Below, piece by piece: positions 36,561-48,387 of a stretch of DNA of 64,000 nt. The stretch is from Trametopsis cervina (lineage: Eukaryota; Basidiomycota; Agaricomycetes; Polyporales; Irpicaceae), in NCBI GenBank assembly GCA_022385755.1, contig MU278388.1:88402-152401 (forward strand), in the 5' to 3' direction. Below the pieces are notes generated by a model. It saw only the letters and a list, made by a program, of their open reading frames with translations. It did no database searches and was not told the origin of the DNA. The first letter of the stretch is position 1; each line of letters begins with the position of its first letter. Made by a program: the position numbers and the translations under genes.

Positions 36561-36779
36561 TAGGATGATCTCGGTCACCGTATAGCACTGGCAGTGAGCG
36601 TTCACATGCGCTTCTCCGCCATAGTGCTTGTTATGAGTCCCTTGCCACAAATACAAGACCGTATTTACGAGGGATTCGTATCAGTCAATATGCAAGTAGA
36701 ATCATAACTGTACTATTCCGGTATCGAGAGACCGTTCATGTGGCCGCTGTGTGCAGAAATTGGCGTGACGCCCTCGACT

Positions 36780-36793
36780 TGCCATAAACGGCA
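36780..36793 (+). promoter_or_regulatory. shared palindrome upstream of copy C
   Basis: TGCCATAAACGGCA, about 145 bases upstream of the copy C ATG, in the same flank as copies A, B and D. See the copy A element. Confidence 0.45.
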
Positions 36794-36934
36794 TGTCGAA
36801 TGTTGACCAACAACGCTCACGCCACAAAACACAACCTTCAAGTTTTCTACTGTTAGGCGAGAGCTCTACATACGCAGGTCGGTTCCAAGACAATTGACTG
36901 TCTTGTCTCTACAACCATATCACACTGTAAGGAG

Positions 36935-39900
36935 ATGGCTGCCCAGGTCCACCTCACATCCCGATCAGACGACACTATGGCACTCCATGACGCAACAGTA
37001 CTTGACGATACTATAAGAACAATCACGCTAGCGAGTGCAGCGGTATTGCGGACTTTGTCGTCAGATGGAAGTAACGACTCTGAAGCCGGAGGCTTGCTGC
37101 CGACTGTTTCGAGCTTGACTGTTATATTGAAGACTATAGCGCGAGTTATCTTGAATACATATGCGTGCAAGATCAAGTGAGTGGATTGCACATTCTCCAA
37201 GTAGGTTTTCTGACCATATTACATCAAGTTCCGACGTATGTGTCTCCTCGGTTCGAGATGCACCTCCAATCTCAGCGGACCTGGTGTTGTCGATGACGCT
37301 CAATGACAGATGGGAAACAACGGACCACGGTGCGTTCTCCCTGCGAAGCGTACTACTTGTATTCGTCGACTTAAAGTCTGCTAGATGTGCCGCCAGAACT
37401 GCACTTCGTCAGTGAACCTGAGCTGCAGTCCTCCGTGCTATTACCACTGGTAATTCACAGCAATGCCGATATGTTGCTCCCTGTTTTAGAGAGCGCGTTG
37501 AACCAGAGAAAGGAGCTAAGCATCAGCATTCCTCTTGCAGTGGTGTCCGTAGTCTCTGAACGTGATACACGTGTTCAGATTTGCGTAGGATCGTCCGATT
37601 CCAAGGTGAGAACAGGTTTTGTTGGATTTTGTCTCTTGCAGCTGATATACACGAATACTCCAGTTGGGATCGTCTATTGCATCTACTGGGGATTCGAATC
37701 TATCCCCTGAACTTGACATATTTGATCTTGCGGACAATGACTCGGCACTCTTATTTTCCGCTCTCATCGTACGAATATGCTCACTCGCCTCTGCTTTCGC
37801 CGATACAGGTACAATGTCTCCTCGTAGTGTCTCACCTGTGTCTCAGGATAGCATCCCTGATGACCCGTTTGCATCTCGCATAATGTCATGGCGGAATGCG
37901 ACATCCCTGCCAATAGGACTGGCTAGACGTCAGTTAGAAGGCGATGCGTCTGACCAAGGACGTCGATTTGACAGCGACATGTCTGACCAAGAACGTGAAC
38001 CCGATAGAAATGCACCAACCTCTCGGAGCACAAGTGGCGTTGGCGGTAACGCACTTGTTCCCTACGATATACCTGGTCCCAACAACAAAGATCAGCGCCA
38101 TGCGAGAAAGCCAGACGCTAGGCTTCTTAGGTGAGAACCAGTGACTTTATCACACTTTTGTTTCTCTAAACGGCACCGTAGGTTCACAACAGGTGGGAAC
38201 AAACGACTGTACAACGGAATCGCGTCTCTCACCAGCTGGCGAATGGCTCGACGAGTATGGTTGCTTTTCCGTGCAGAGCCCTCTCACTCTATAGAACAGT
38301 GGTTGCTCGACTACAGTAGGCTTTATGACGAACTTATACAGTTGCCGTACTTTGAAGAACTAGAGAGGAACGTAAGTGCACTTATTTCTGCAACTTTTGG
38401 CGAAGATTTCCGAGACTCTACAGATATATTCTATGAATGTCCCATCATATCTGTCCAATACACTAGATCTTCTGCGGGATCAATGCAGCAACACACCGTC
38501 CGCTCCCCCGGAGGAGACATCGCAGCCTATTTTACAGCCGCTTGATAGTCACATTAGCTTCTTGCTTTGTCTATCCCATGATATACCCCACCCGGCCGCA
38601 GCTACGTACACACAAGAAGCCCATTTCCAGTGGTATTTGCTGATGCAGAAAATGTACATCAACTGTGATAGTCAGGATGCGAGTCGCGGAATGATACAGT
38701 GAGTGGATCACCGAACAGTATGTACGCTCTTCGTTGACAATTCTCAGTCCTTCAGGGGTGCTCAATCTTCCACGAAATGATACTGCTCTCGCTAACGTCG
38801 GAGCGGAGCCTGCTTATGCCAATAAATACGACTGTTCGACCTTCGATTACTCCTCCTTTATCGGGACACAGCACTTTCAATTGTGCACAGGTGCAAGGCT
38901 TAACGACAACGCTCGACTGAAACGGGTTATGACCCAAGTAGGAAAAACCTGCCACCGAGCAATCCAATATGCGATAGAGCTTAACGAATCAGCCAATAAA
39001 TTCCGGTCTCCATTTGAAATACAACAAGGAATACTATCGCATGCCTGTCAGGAACCTGTTGAAGTACCATACGATCTTCTCTTGAGTGTTCCTGTTGATA
39101 CAGCTGGTATGGATGACGTCGTACGGCACAAAATGATGTGCCACTTTCGTACATTGACCACCGGGAGTCCTGCGGATGTAGTAAGTGACACGCATATATT
39201 CTCTTGATAATGTGCTTACTGTGTGCACTAGAATCCGACCCCTTGGCTTCCAACCCTAATCGTCCACCACGCAAAGCCAGGCGAGAATACTAGGCGAGCA
39301 GACAACGAATGCATGATGTCGCTAGTGTCAGCAGTGAAGTTTATGGCCGCAGTCGCACTCAAAGACCAGCCTGTATTCGGCCTGATCACACGAGGAAGCA
39401 TTGGCAAGTTAATCCTTGCATGGATGAATTCCGACACAGACAAAAAATACGATGGGGTGAGTAAGTGAATAATCTCAAGGGCACCTATATAAATGACGTA
39501 CTTTACAGCTGGTGTGTGTGCTGACACTCAGTGTGAACAAATTCGACCTGGCGGAGCCAATAGATGCTCTGCGATTTGCTGCTTTCCTACAACGCCTGCG
39601 AAAGTTTCACGAGGATCGAATGGCGGGAATACAGGGACGCCTCAGAGAATTCTTCGAGACCCATGATGGCGGAGAGTCCCTCGACTGGATGGCCAAAGCT
39701 CATACGGAGAAAATTCGGAATGCCCTAGTTGCCAGCGGGTTTGAATGGAGTCCGGTGTGTTGTGCATGCTGGTACACCCATGAGGTAGCAGCTGACCATG
39801 ATGTGCAGGATGACGAAACAGAGGCAAGCACTCGCCACGAGTCACGGTACCTCAGAGATGTGGACGACGTTAGTGGTGCGTTTTGCAAGGCGAACTCGTT

Positions 39901-40214
39901 CTCAGCTCTACTAATACATTGGATTAGATGATGAATTGGATAAGGCTTGGCAGAATTCTCGGAAGCCATCATGGCAGTTCTTCCCCGATTTCGACGACGA
40001 GAACACCGACAATGATGACAGTGAAGAGAGTCAGCATGATGAAAGCGAGCGTTTGGATGCGTCCAGCGAGAACGAGAACGAGAATGGGGGCGTGGATGCC
40101 GGCGACAGTGACAACAGTTACGGAGGAGGTGATCAAGACCAAGGCTACAACGATGGGGATTGCGGGAGTGAAAATACCGTCGCCACGGAAAGCGACCAGA
40201 ATAACGATGATTGA
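36935..40214 (+). CDS. unrecognised acidic-tailed family protein, copy C
   Basis: This is a full-length paralogue of copy A on the opposite strand, with the same exon order. Visible blocks are MAAQVHLTSRSDDTM, DLVLSMTLNDRWE, RKELSISIPLAVVSVVSE, WRNATSLPIGLARRQ, RRVWLLFRAEPSHS, GVLNLPRNDTALANVGAE, QEPVEVPYDLLLSVPVDT, LPTLIVHHAKPGENTRRAD, PVFGLITRGSIGKLILAW, FDLAEPIDALRFAAFLQ, and an acidic tail (39936-40214) with SSENENENGG. Introns are short with good signals, for example gtgagtgg after the first exon near 37178. The total is near 900-1000 residues. The strongest conservation is in the NECMMSLV and PVFGLITRGS region, hinting at a shared fold or active centre. I do not recognise the family and assign no function. 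It lies between two CYP63-like P450s and between two direct repeats. Confidence 0.62.
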
Positions 40215-40964
40215 CGTTCTGCGATGAGCCGTGTCATCAACCGAAGTATACTAAAACGTTAGCAGACGTACTTTAGAAATGTCCGAAGGGTATGCAAGTC
40301 CCAGTGCGCTTGGAGCTCTGAAATTCAGTTAGAAACCCATGTGGCTCGTGTTGACACTCGCAGGGATATAATTAGCTAACATGTAGGCAATACAATTCGC
40401 GGAGAACTTCTTGAGGGTAGCTGGGGGCATGTTGTCACCTCCTCGAACGTAAGATGCATATTTGGGGAGGGGCGTGGTTATAAAATAGGGGAAATGCATT
40501 GCAGCAGAGGTAGTGGCGGAGGCCGCAACGTCGTGTTTCCGGCGTACAGTTAATGACGAAGCGTCGGCCTTCAAGCTCCGAAGTTCATGCTCTCGAAGTT
40601 CATGCTTCCGAAGTCGTATACCTCAATGGCGGTCTCTTGATCTACCCCACTCCGTCGCCGTTGTCCGCTGTTGTCCTTCTTTCGCCATGGCCAGGGTGTT
40701 CGTCGCGTTCTAATCTTCTGGCCAAAGACCCCACAGGCTCTGTAAGGACCACGACAGCCTTTTCCTGTCAGAGTTGTCTCTCCACACGAAACGAGGCTTC
40801 GAAATGTTTACTGTATCTTTTGCAAGATGCGTTGTATTGGAATGAGCCGAAGGACAAAGGAAATTGCGAGTGCCATCGTACCATCGACGCGATCACGTGG
40901 GCCGTCAGATCGCGGGAACACGTGCACGACGTGCAATCACCGTTCACCGACACAGTACATTTTG
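40215..40964. other. 3' flank of copy C
   Basis: No supported gene. Short frames on both strands show no family signature. The right end runs into the second direct repeat. Confidence 0.45.
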
Positions 40965-42550
40965 CGAATCTCCCTCTCGATGTCTGTACTCCACAATCCA
41001 CTCATGAGCCAGCAGATCGGATGCACACAAGCAAGAAACTGAGGCGCATGTCAGTTTTCTCCCTCACCCGCCGCACTTGAAGACCAGCAGACAAGCGAGA
41101 CCTGAGGACCAGCGAAACCGCGCACGGTGGCCTCGGTGGCCCTCAGGACGCACCTTGTTTACTGCTCATTCGTCAAAAACAAGGACGTAAAACTCCGTCG
41201 GTATGCTATAAACCAATCAGTATGCAGCTTTGCTTACGCCGCAGCAGCCTAAATTGTCCATCGCACGAGCACAACCAAGAAATGCAGTCAAACGGGACTC
41301 ACAGCTAGGATGACTCCTCTCTCTGTCGACCCGCCTTCTTGATATCTGCAAAAACTAACTCGTTAGCAAATAACAAAATAACAAAAGCAAGAAAGTTAAG
41401 GCGCGTGTTGGTTTCCCCCTCGACTGCCACGCCAAACTAGCGAGCCAAAGGGTACTCATCCCGAGGACCAACGAAGAGGTCCGCGCCAGGACAGAACCGC
41501 AAAATCGTAGTTTTGCCCTCCCTCGGGACGTACCTTCTTCGCCACTTTTTTCGAACGGCGTGGTATACGGTATGTCGGTATGCTGCGAAGGACGTCAGTG
41601 ATTAGTGTACGAGAAAATGGGCGCGATCTGACCGAGAGACGTCAGACGGTACTTGTGGTTGATTTGGAGGTGTGATGTCCTGGAGAAGTCGAGGAAAGAG
41701 CTCGAGGAGGTACGTGTGTCTACTGTATGCTATATCACTAGGCCTAATATCCGCGCTGTGAAGGTCGAGACGTGAAACACGCTGTTGAGTATCGCACACG
41801 CTCAAACATAAAGTTAATAGTCGTCACTCAGGTCATTGCAGGTTGAAGCAGTCGCCGTCACTCAAATCGGGTCGATCTCAATGGGGTCACAGCTGGGTCG
41901 ATCACGCTCATGCTCACACATCTTGAAGCTCAATATTCAGACGAATCTCGCCCACACGGTGCCCAGGCGATGCCAGAGACGTAGTGCGGCCCGTGCAGTC
42001 CAGTACATCGCCAGTCCAGTCGCCAGCAAGCCCGACATCCCAGAGTTGATCCGTCTTGAATTGGAGTGCCGTTCGCCAATCTTCCAGGTCGAGTCCGCCG
42101 GTCGTCCAGTGTGTCCCCAGTCATCCAAAGCACGCCAGCCGTCCAGGTCGAGCCACCCAGCAAGAGAAACCCAGAGATACCCAGTAGAGTGCGAGCAGAG
42201 ACCTGAGGGGAGAAGGAGGGAAAAGGAGGGAGGAAGGTGGTAAAAAAGTTACATCTACAAGAGCACAACGCCGGTCGACATGCAACGAAATTAGAAGAGG
42301 GCGAAGGCGAAGGCGAAGATGGGGGACACACAGCTACAGCGACGACGTGCCTGCTTTTATACAGCCGTGGGTGTTGTCGCGCTGGTCTGGAAGACTAGCC
42401 GAGGAATAGGGGGCTATTGAACTCTGCGAGAGGGGTACAAGAGCTTCATCCGCATACGCGTCTTGTATCTACCGTTAATAACGCACGATGCCCAGCGTTA
42501 AATGATGCCTGACTCTGGACATCCGACACAAATAGAGCTGACCTGTGCGC
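40965..42550. repeat. diverged direct repeat, right copy
   Basis: This is the counterpart of 35520-36560, same orientation, about 500 bases longer because of internal insertions, including short cagtccag-type local repeats near 41995-42170. It ends with catccgacacaaatagagct, matching the end of the left copy. Together the two copies bracket gene C. Confidence 0.65.
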
Positions 42551-43384
42551 GGCAGGGCCGTCGCGAAGTCCTTGGCTACCAACCAGGTTTGTCGGTCCTG
42601 GAGTACACGGTGTAAGAGCGGTTTTGTTTGGTTCAGGAGGCCCCTTGTCGTCGAGAAAGCTCGAGCGAGAGGGGTAGCTCGTCTAGCGGCGTCGTTGTTC
42701 GACACGCCGCTCGCGTCGCTGAAGAGGATAAGGCAGTAGGGATTTGTTCTCTACCTCTATTGCCAATGTTAGCGAGCTGACTATATGCGCAATAATTACC
42801 TTATTACACACATCTGGGAAGTATGTATGAGAGAGAGAAAGTGTCCAACGGCCCCGTTTTGCTGCAAACACGAACAGTGTTATCATTCGTAGGAGGACGT
42901 GCAGCTAGTGTGTACATGAACCAGTGTGAGGACACGCTCAAAGACTGGGATGCCTTGCCGGATGAACGGTAGAGACGGGGATCTAAACCTGCTACCCATG
43001 TGGTGGACAATAGTCCCCTGGGCTTTGCCTCTTGCGGTAGCAGGAATCCGGCCAGTGGTCCCCCACTGTCCGTCAAAACTCCCCCCATCTCTAGGCTGCG
43101 GGTGCGTGGGTCTATTGTCGTCGGACTGGACGCACTGAAGGTAGTTTTCATCCCTTGAGCGGTAGGACCAGTGCGCAGAGGCACGGAGTTCGCCTGCAGA
43201 GGCAACAGATCAGCAGCATACTATCCAGCAGAACTGCTTGTAGATGGTACTCAACGAGGGTGCAACATCATCGGCCGGACGGGCTGGCCCAGACCGGGCT
43301 CAGCAGACCGGGCAGCGCAGACAGCGCAGAGTGCCCAGGAAGAGGTGGCATAGATAGTGCACACGGCGCAGACAGCGCAAAGAG
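42551..43384. other. no recognisable gene
   Basis: Short frames on both strands only. From about 43280 the sequence becomes rich in gcgcagacagcgcag motifs that lead into the minisatellite. Confidence 0.4.
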
Positions 43385-43741
43385 GTGGGACAAGCACAAC
43401 ACCTAGTAACAGGTGGGACAAGCACAACACCCAAACAACAGGTGGGACACGCACAACACCCGAACAACAGGTAGCACAGATAGTGCTACCAGCGCAGACA
43501 GCGCAAAGAGGTGGGTCATGCACGACACCTCAGAACGGGTGGGACAAGCACAGCACCCTCAGAACGGGTGGGACAAGCACAGCACCCTCAGAACGGGTGG
43601 GACAAGCACGGCACCCTCAGAACAGGTGGGACAAGCACAACACCCTCAGAACAGGTGGGACAAGCACAACACCCGAACCACAGGTGGGACAAGCACGACA
43701 CCCGAACCACAGGTGGGACAAGCACGACACCCGAACAACAA
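43385..43741. repeat. 29-bp minisatellite, 11 units
   Basis: Three units (43385 onwards) and then eight units (about 43510-43741) of a 29-base motif, GTGGGACAAGCACRRCACCC plus YSAGAAC-or-GAACCACA-type ends, are separated by a 40-base block with gtagcacagatagtgct. Adjacent units differ at a few positions. Because 29 is not a multiple of three, the long Thr/Gly/Gln-rich frames here are by-products of the repeat rather than evidence of a gene. Confidence 0.85.
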
Positions 43742-43894
43742 GCAGCACAGATAGTGCTCCCCAAAAGGTGGCGCAAACGACGCAACACCTCAATGGAAGT
43801 AGCACAGACAGTGCATACGGCGCATACGGCGCAAAGGATGTGGCACAGACTGTGCAGAGCGCAGACGGCGTAAAAGGGTATTCCCTATCGGGTA

Positions 43895-45110
43895 GTTTGA
43901 GGGAGGGCCACCGACAGACGATCATGACATGGCTGGATCGCGCCAGAGCATGGCGAAGGCGGTGTCCAGAAGTCGTTCTCGTGTTGAACGTCTCCGACAA
44001 CGAGAGGCAGGCAGGGTGCAGGGAAGACAGTGTATCGAGGGCTGATGTCAAAATCTATGGCAGCTCCAGCATTGCTTCACAGCCAACAGAGCTAGAATGC
44101 TCTCCAGTCGATATGAGGGATTCGGCGGGATGATGGAGTATGTCAAACAACTTTGTTGGAGTGTGTGCCCTATGGAAGGCAGGCTGTATCCAGTTCGAGA
44201 GGCTGGGGTAAGAGCCTGTAACTTCGCGCTGACAGGAGCGTCGAAGTCGTCGAGCTAAGAGCACATGATATTCGTAGTTTGGTCCGAACAGAGGAGAGGG
44301 CGAGATGAAGCAGGCATCGAAGGCCAGCCCAGATTGGGCACGGGGGACCGGATGGCGAAACGACGCATACACCCCGGCAAGAGGTGGTGCAGATGGCGCA
44401 GATGGTGCCTACGGCCAAGAAAGGGGTAGCACAGGCAATGCATGAGACCCCGAAAGGCGCAAACGCAGCAAAACACCCCGAAGAGAGGTAACGCAGACGG
44501 CGCGGCAAGGGGTAGCACAGACAGTGCACAAAACCCTACGACGGGTGGAGCAGATGGCGCAGAACGTCGGTTGCTACGGAAGGCCACCGACAAACAATCG
44601 TGGCGAGGCCGGGCCTAGCCAAGGCATCGTGAAGGCGATGTCGGAAAGCCGTTTTCGCATTGCATATCTGTGACAGCGAGAGGGAGACGGGATGCAGGGA
44701 AGACGATGTAACGGAGGTTAACGGCAATTTCAAGACAGTTCTAGCGTCGCCGCACAGCCAACGGGAGTAGGGTGTTCTTCAGTCGACATTTCAGACTCTC
44801 ATGGTAGAGAATATCGAGCAACACCGACGGAGTAAGCCTTATGGAAGATATATTGTACCCGTTTCAAGAGGTTGTAACTTCGCATTGACCAAGTCGTCGA
44901 GGTGGATCGAAAGAAGTCCACGGGTGGTGACAGACAGAGAGGAGAGGGCAAGATGAAGTGGGTGTTGAGGGCCCAGATGAGTCACAGAGGGCTAAAAGAC
45001 GCGAATGGCGCATACACTTTGGCAAGGTGTGGTGCAGACGGTGCACAAGACCCACGAGGGGTCGCGCCGACGGCGGAAGATGACGATCCCTACCATAGAG
45101 TGCAGGAGAG
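43895..45110. repeat. tandem duplication of a roughly 0.65-0.67 kb segment
   Basis: Unit 1 (about 43895-44450) and unit 2 (about 44575-45110) share in order ccaccgacaRacRatcRtgRc, gcagggaagac, acagccaac, gtaacttcgc and gaggagagggcRagatgaag. The offset falls from about 674 to 645 bases along the unit. Divergence is considerable. Short gcgcagatggcgcag motifs between the units resemble those before the minisatellite. Confidence 0.6.
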
Positions 45111-45626
45111 CGCCTGTGATGGATAGTCAATAGCGAACGGGCGACTGAGAATAGTCCAAGGAATAACAAGACGATGCTCACCTTGACGGTTGGGGGCAAA
45201 AGACTGATCAACCCAACGACGACTACGGCGGTCCTTATATATTGCAGTGGTTGCATTCCAAAAGAGGAAGGAGTCAAGGAAGAGCTGAAGTCATACAATG
45301 ATGACGGGAAGGAAAGAAGTGTCAGTGATGTCAGTGACGATGCGTTCTGGGTTCGCTGTGACCCGATCGAGCAGGGCTACACCGTTTGGCACTCCGACTC
45401 CCTCGCCCTGCTAGTCAATTGTTAGCACGTGCCGACTTACTTACGTCCAGATGTACGAGCGACGCCGTCTGTCTGTTGCCGTGCCCATCGTTCTGCTGTA
45501 CACTCCCTCATGGAACTTTTTTTTGGCTCTGAAACTCGAGTCGAAACCGACCGTTGAATTCTATCATAATATAACGCACACCCGTCCACAGATCGGTGGA
45601 AGCAAGTCTGCCCGTTCGTCTATACG
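45111..45626. other. 3' flank of P450-2, no gene called
   Basis: A minus-strand frame near 44900-45260 encodes a hydrophobic stretch (VVVVGLISLLPPTVKVSIVLL). It overlaps the tandem repeat and has no recognised relatives, so no gene is called. Confidence 0.4.
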
Positions 45627-48327
45627 TTACCTCTCAGCGACACGACCGTTCGCTGAGCTCTCCGTCTCGAGCTCGTCCGAGCGCGCCTCGGTCATCCGTA
45701 CCCACATGCCGCCCTACGAACGATCCACACCGTCAGCGCACTCTTGGCACTTATGCTGACCAGATCAACAAAGAATCGACGTACATTTGGATACAGCGTA
45801 AGGTGCGACTTGGGCCAGAAGCGCTCCATGCCTTTCCTCCCCGGCGAGCCTCTCCAGGCCGGATTTGGTAGACTCCCCGGAGGGAAGGCCGCCTCGTCGA
45901 ATGAGATACTCTCGAACTGCTGCACGAGCTTGACGAGGAAAAAAGACATCTCGTTGTACGCGAACTGCTGTCCGAGGCAGATGCGGGGGCCTGCGTTGAA
46001 CGGGAGGAAGATGAACGGGTTCGCGATCAGATACTTCTGCAGGCGTTCGTCGAGGAAACGGTCCGGGTCGAACTCCTCGGCTGTGGGAGTGTGAGTGAAG
46101 ATGCGATAGACAAGAAGGTGGACGAACCGTCGGGGCCCCAGTATTCTGTAGAGCGGTGCATGCAGTGTACTGAGTACATAATCCTGCAGCAGAAATGAGA
46201 AGACAGCGCGTGTGGCGAGAAAGTGTGGATAGGCTTACGGCGTATTGGCGGGGACGAAGATGGGCTTGGTAGGATCAGAGGTAGGAACAAGCGTGTCCTT
46301 CGTAGGGAAGCTATAAAACGATTCTGAGGACGTCGGTGGCAGCTGCTCCGGTCGTTTACTCACCGAAGATTCCATGGACTGCGGAACGATAATAATCAGC
46401 TTAGCAGAAAATGAGGAGAGCGTCTACAGTACTCACACAACAGGATATAGCCTCATAGTCTCTGAGAGAGACGCAGGTGAGCGGGGGAGCCTATAGATTG
46501 GGAAAGTGACGTACCATTGAGGACCGCTCTGAGGTACTTAAGTTCGCGAATATCATCGTAATCTGGCGGGCGGGCGGAGCCAACCTTGGCCAAGACCTCT
46601 TCACGAAGACGTTTCATAACATCCGGATATTGGGAAAGAAAATAGACGGTGATAGTGAGCACCACAGCTAACTGAAGTAGAGTGAGTGAGTGTGCTCTGC
46701 GTATGGTGAACGGCGACAGACTTACAGCATCACGCCCGGCAATTAGAATATTAAGCACTTCGTCTCGTAGAATTTTTGGATCTGTTCCAAAGGAGAGCGT
46801 CAAGCACAGCCGACATATGAAGATGCACCACCTGACGAACCATCAATGAGCCTCGCAAGATGATCAAGTAGTGTGTCGTCTTCCCCGATCTCACCTTCCA
46901 AATCGCCCACGCCCGCCTTGCGCTCCTCCTGAGCCTTCACCAATGCTGCTTGCACGATCGGGGTGAGATACCCGTCGACAACGCGCATCGGCGCGGCCGT
47001 CTTGTCGCGGAAGAGCTCATACCATGGCCAAGCCCAACCAAGCCTCACGCGGTCTGCGATGGCGTCTTGCGCTTCAGCAAAAGCGGTGGTGAACTCTTCG
47101 GAGGTTGCTTTTTTGCGGTACTGTAGATGCGCAGGAGCATGGTGTGGATAGGGGAGAGAAGTATTGAGGCTATCGACACATGCGCCGAAGAGGAACTCGC
47201 TCGCAGAATCAAGGGTGAAACGAGATACAACGTCCTATATGTCAGAGCATTAGGATCTGCAGCGCCATTAAAATAGCTGGTAATATACCTGGAAGTTGAA
47301 AGCGTATCCCTCGTGCAGCCTACTCTTAATCTTCCTGATGGCATGTTCTAAGAGGCAAGTAACGATGAGTTGATCGAGTTGAGAGCCGATGACGTAATCA
47401 CGTGATGCGTACCGGCGTGTTGATTGAACAGGGTGAAGTGGCTGATCCGGTCCCTTGTGAAGAACGGCCGTGTCATTGACCGATGAAACCTGAACAGGGT
47501 GGACAGAATCAGTGCATACGCATCGAATGCGCCTCTCGGAGCTGCTGGTGGACTTCACCTACTTCCACATGTCCCCTGAGGATGGTGAGCACATACCATT
47601 ATATTTGGATGACAAGAGCTTACCATCTGAATTGAACACACCTGTGCCTAGGACGGACTGCATGAAGGCGTCGAATGTCTCCCCTGAAGAAACCTTGTGA
47701 GACCAGCCACTCTGGACCGGGTACGTTATACAACGTACCTTTTACGAAATCTTGAGGCTCTGTCGTCAAAATATACTGCCAACGAAGTACCGATGTCATC
47801 CTGGAATGACCACATAAGCAACTTGGAACTCGCCTTCACGATGTTAACATCAGAAGTAAAGTACGTCCTCTCCCAGAGGATATACATCTCGAGGGTCTGG
47901 TCGACCATCTGGAACTTCTCCCACATGAATTCACCTGCCCATGGTCCTCGCCCGTCAGAACGCAGACGTGCTCAACAAAAGCGGACGTACTAAGGAACCC
48001 GTTCTGTACGCTCTCCAGTACGGTAGCCAGAATGTCCATGTTTGCGATCGACTTCCCTTGAATCCGGGGCGGAAACACCCCGCCGAGCTGGGCGGCCTTC
48101 CACCACTCGACGAGCTCGCGCAGCTTCAGCTTCAGGAATGGGACGACGAGGAAGGCAGCAAACGCTATCTTTGCTGCCGATAAATTGGAGGCAACCTCGG
48201 TGGAGGACCAGCGGCGGAGGATAAGTGCGGTCAAGATGGTGAGAGCGGATGGATACAAGAGACTGCAAAGCTGCTTAGAAGCGAGCGAAACAGCCTGAGG
48301 TACAAAACTTCCTCTGCGAGCAGACAT
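45627..48327 (-). CDS. cytochrome P450, CYP63-like (P450-2), altered I-helix
   Basis: This is a paralogue of P450-1 with the same layout. The start [17 protein letters not shown] at 48327 precedes membrane-anchor segments. K-helix [12 protein letters not shown] and heme-binding [10 protein letters not shown] (about 45971-46000) are intact, and [19 protein letters not shown] follows. The last exon, [16 protein letters not shown], is reached by an intron after LTLYPN and stops at 45627. The I-helix reads AGRDA-LAVVLTI across the intron (donor GTAAGTC after GATGCT near 46732), where P450-1 has AGRDTTAGML. The near-universal Thr that helps protonate bound oxygen is thus Ala. Length of that helix is preserved, so the splice reading is probably right. 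The protein may have altered chemistry or be losing function. More than ten short introns are present. Confidence 0.85.
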
Positions 48328-48379
48328 GGCTTCAACTGGGACTTGCGGGAATTGCTGCAGCCCATAGCTTATGCGTATG

Positions 48380-48387
48380 TATATATA
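48380..48387 (-). promoter_or_regulatory. TATA-like element of P450-2
   Basis: A TATATATA run 53 bases upstream of the P450-2 ATG, at the same distance as in P450-1. Confidence 0.5.

Noticed and set aside
42475..42739. Arg-rich frames on both strands
   Set aside because: Overlapping short frames with no known family and no exon partners.
43357..44133. Long Thr/Gly/Gln-rich plus-strand frames across the minisatellite
   Set aside because: The frames come from a 29-base repeat that happens to lack stops; several frames are open at once, and no splice or start context supports a gene.
44864..45298. Hydrophobic minus-strand frame
   Set aside because: No ATG at the frame start, it overlaps the tandem segment repeat, and it has no relatives I recognise.
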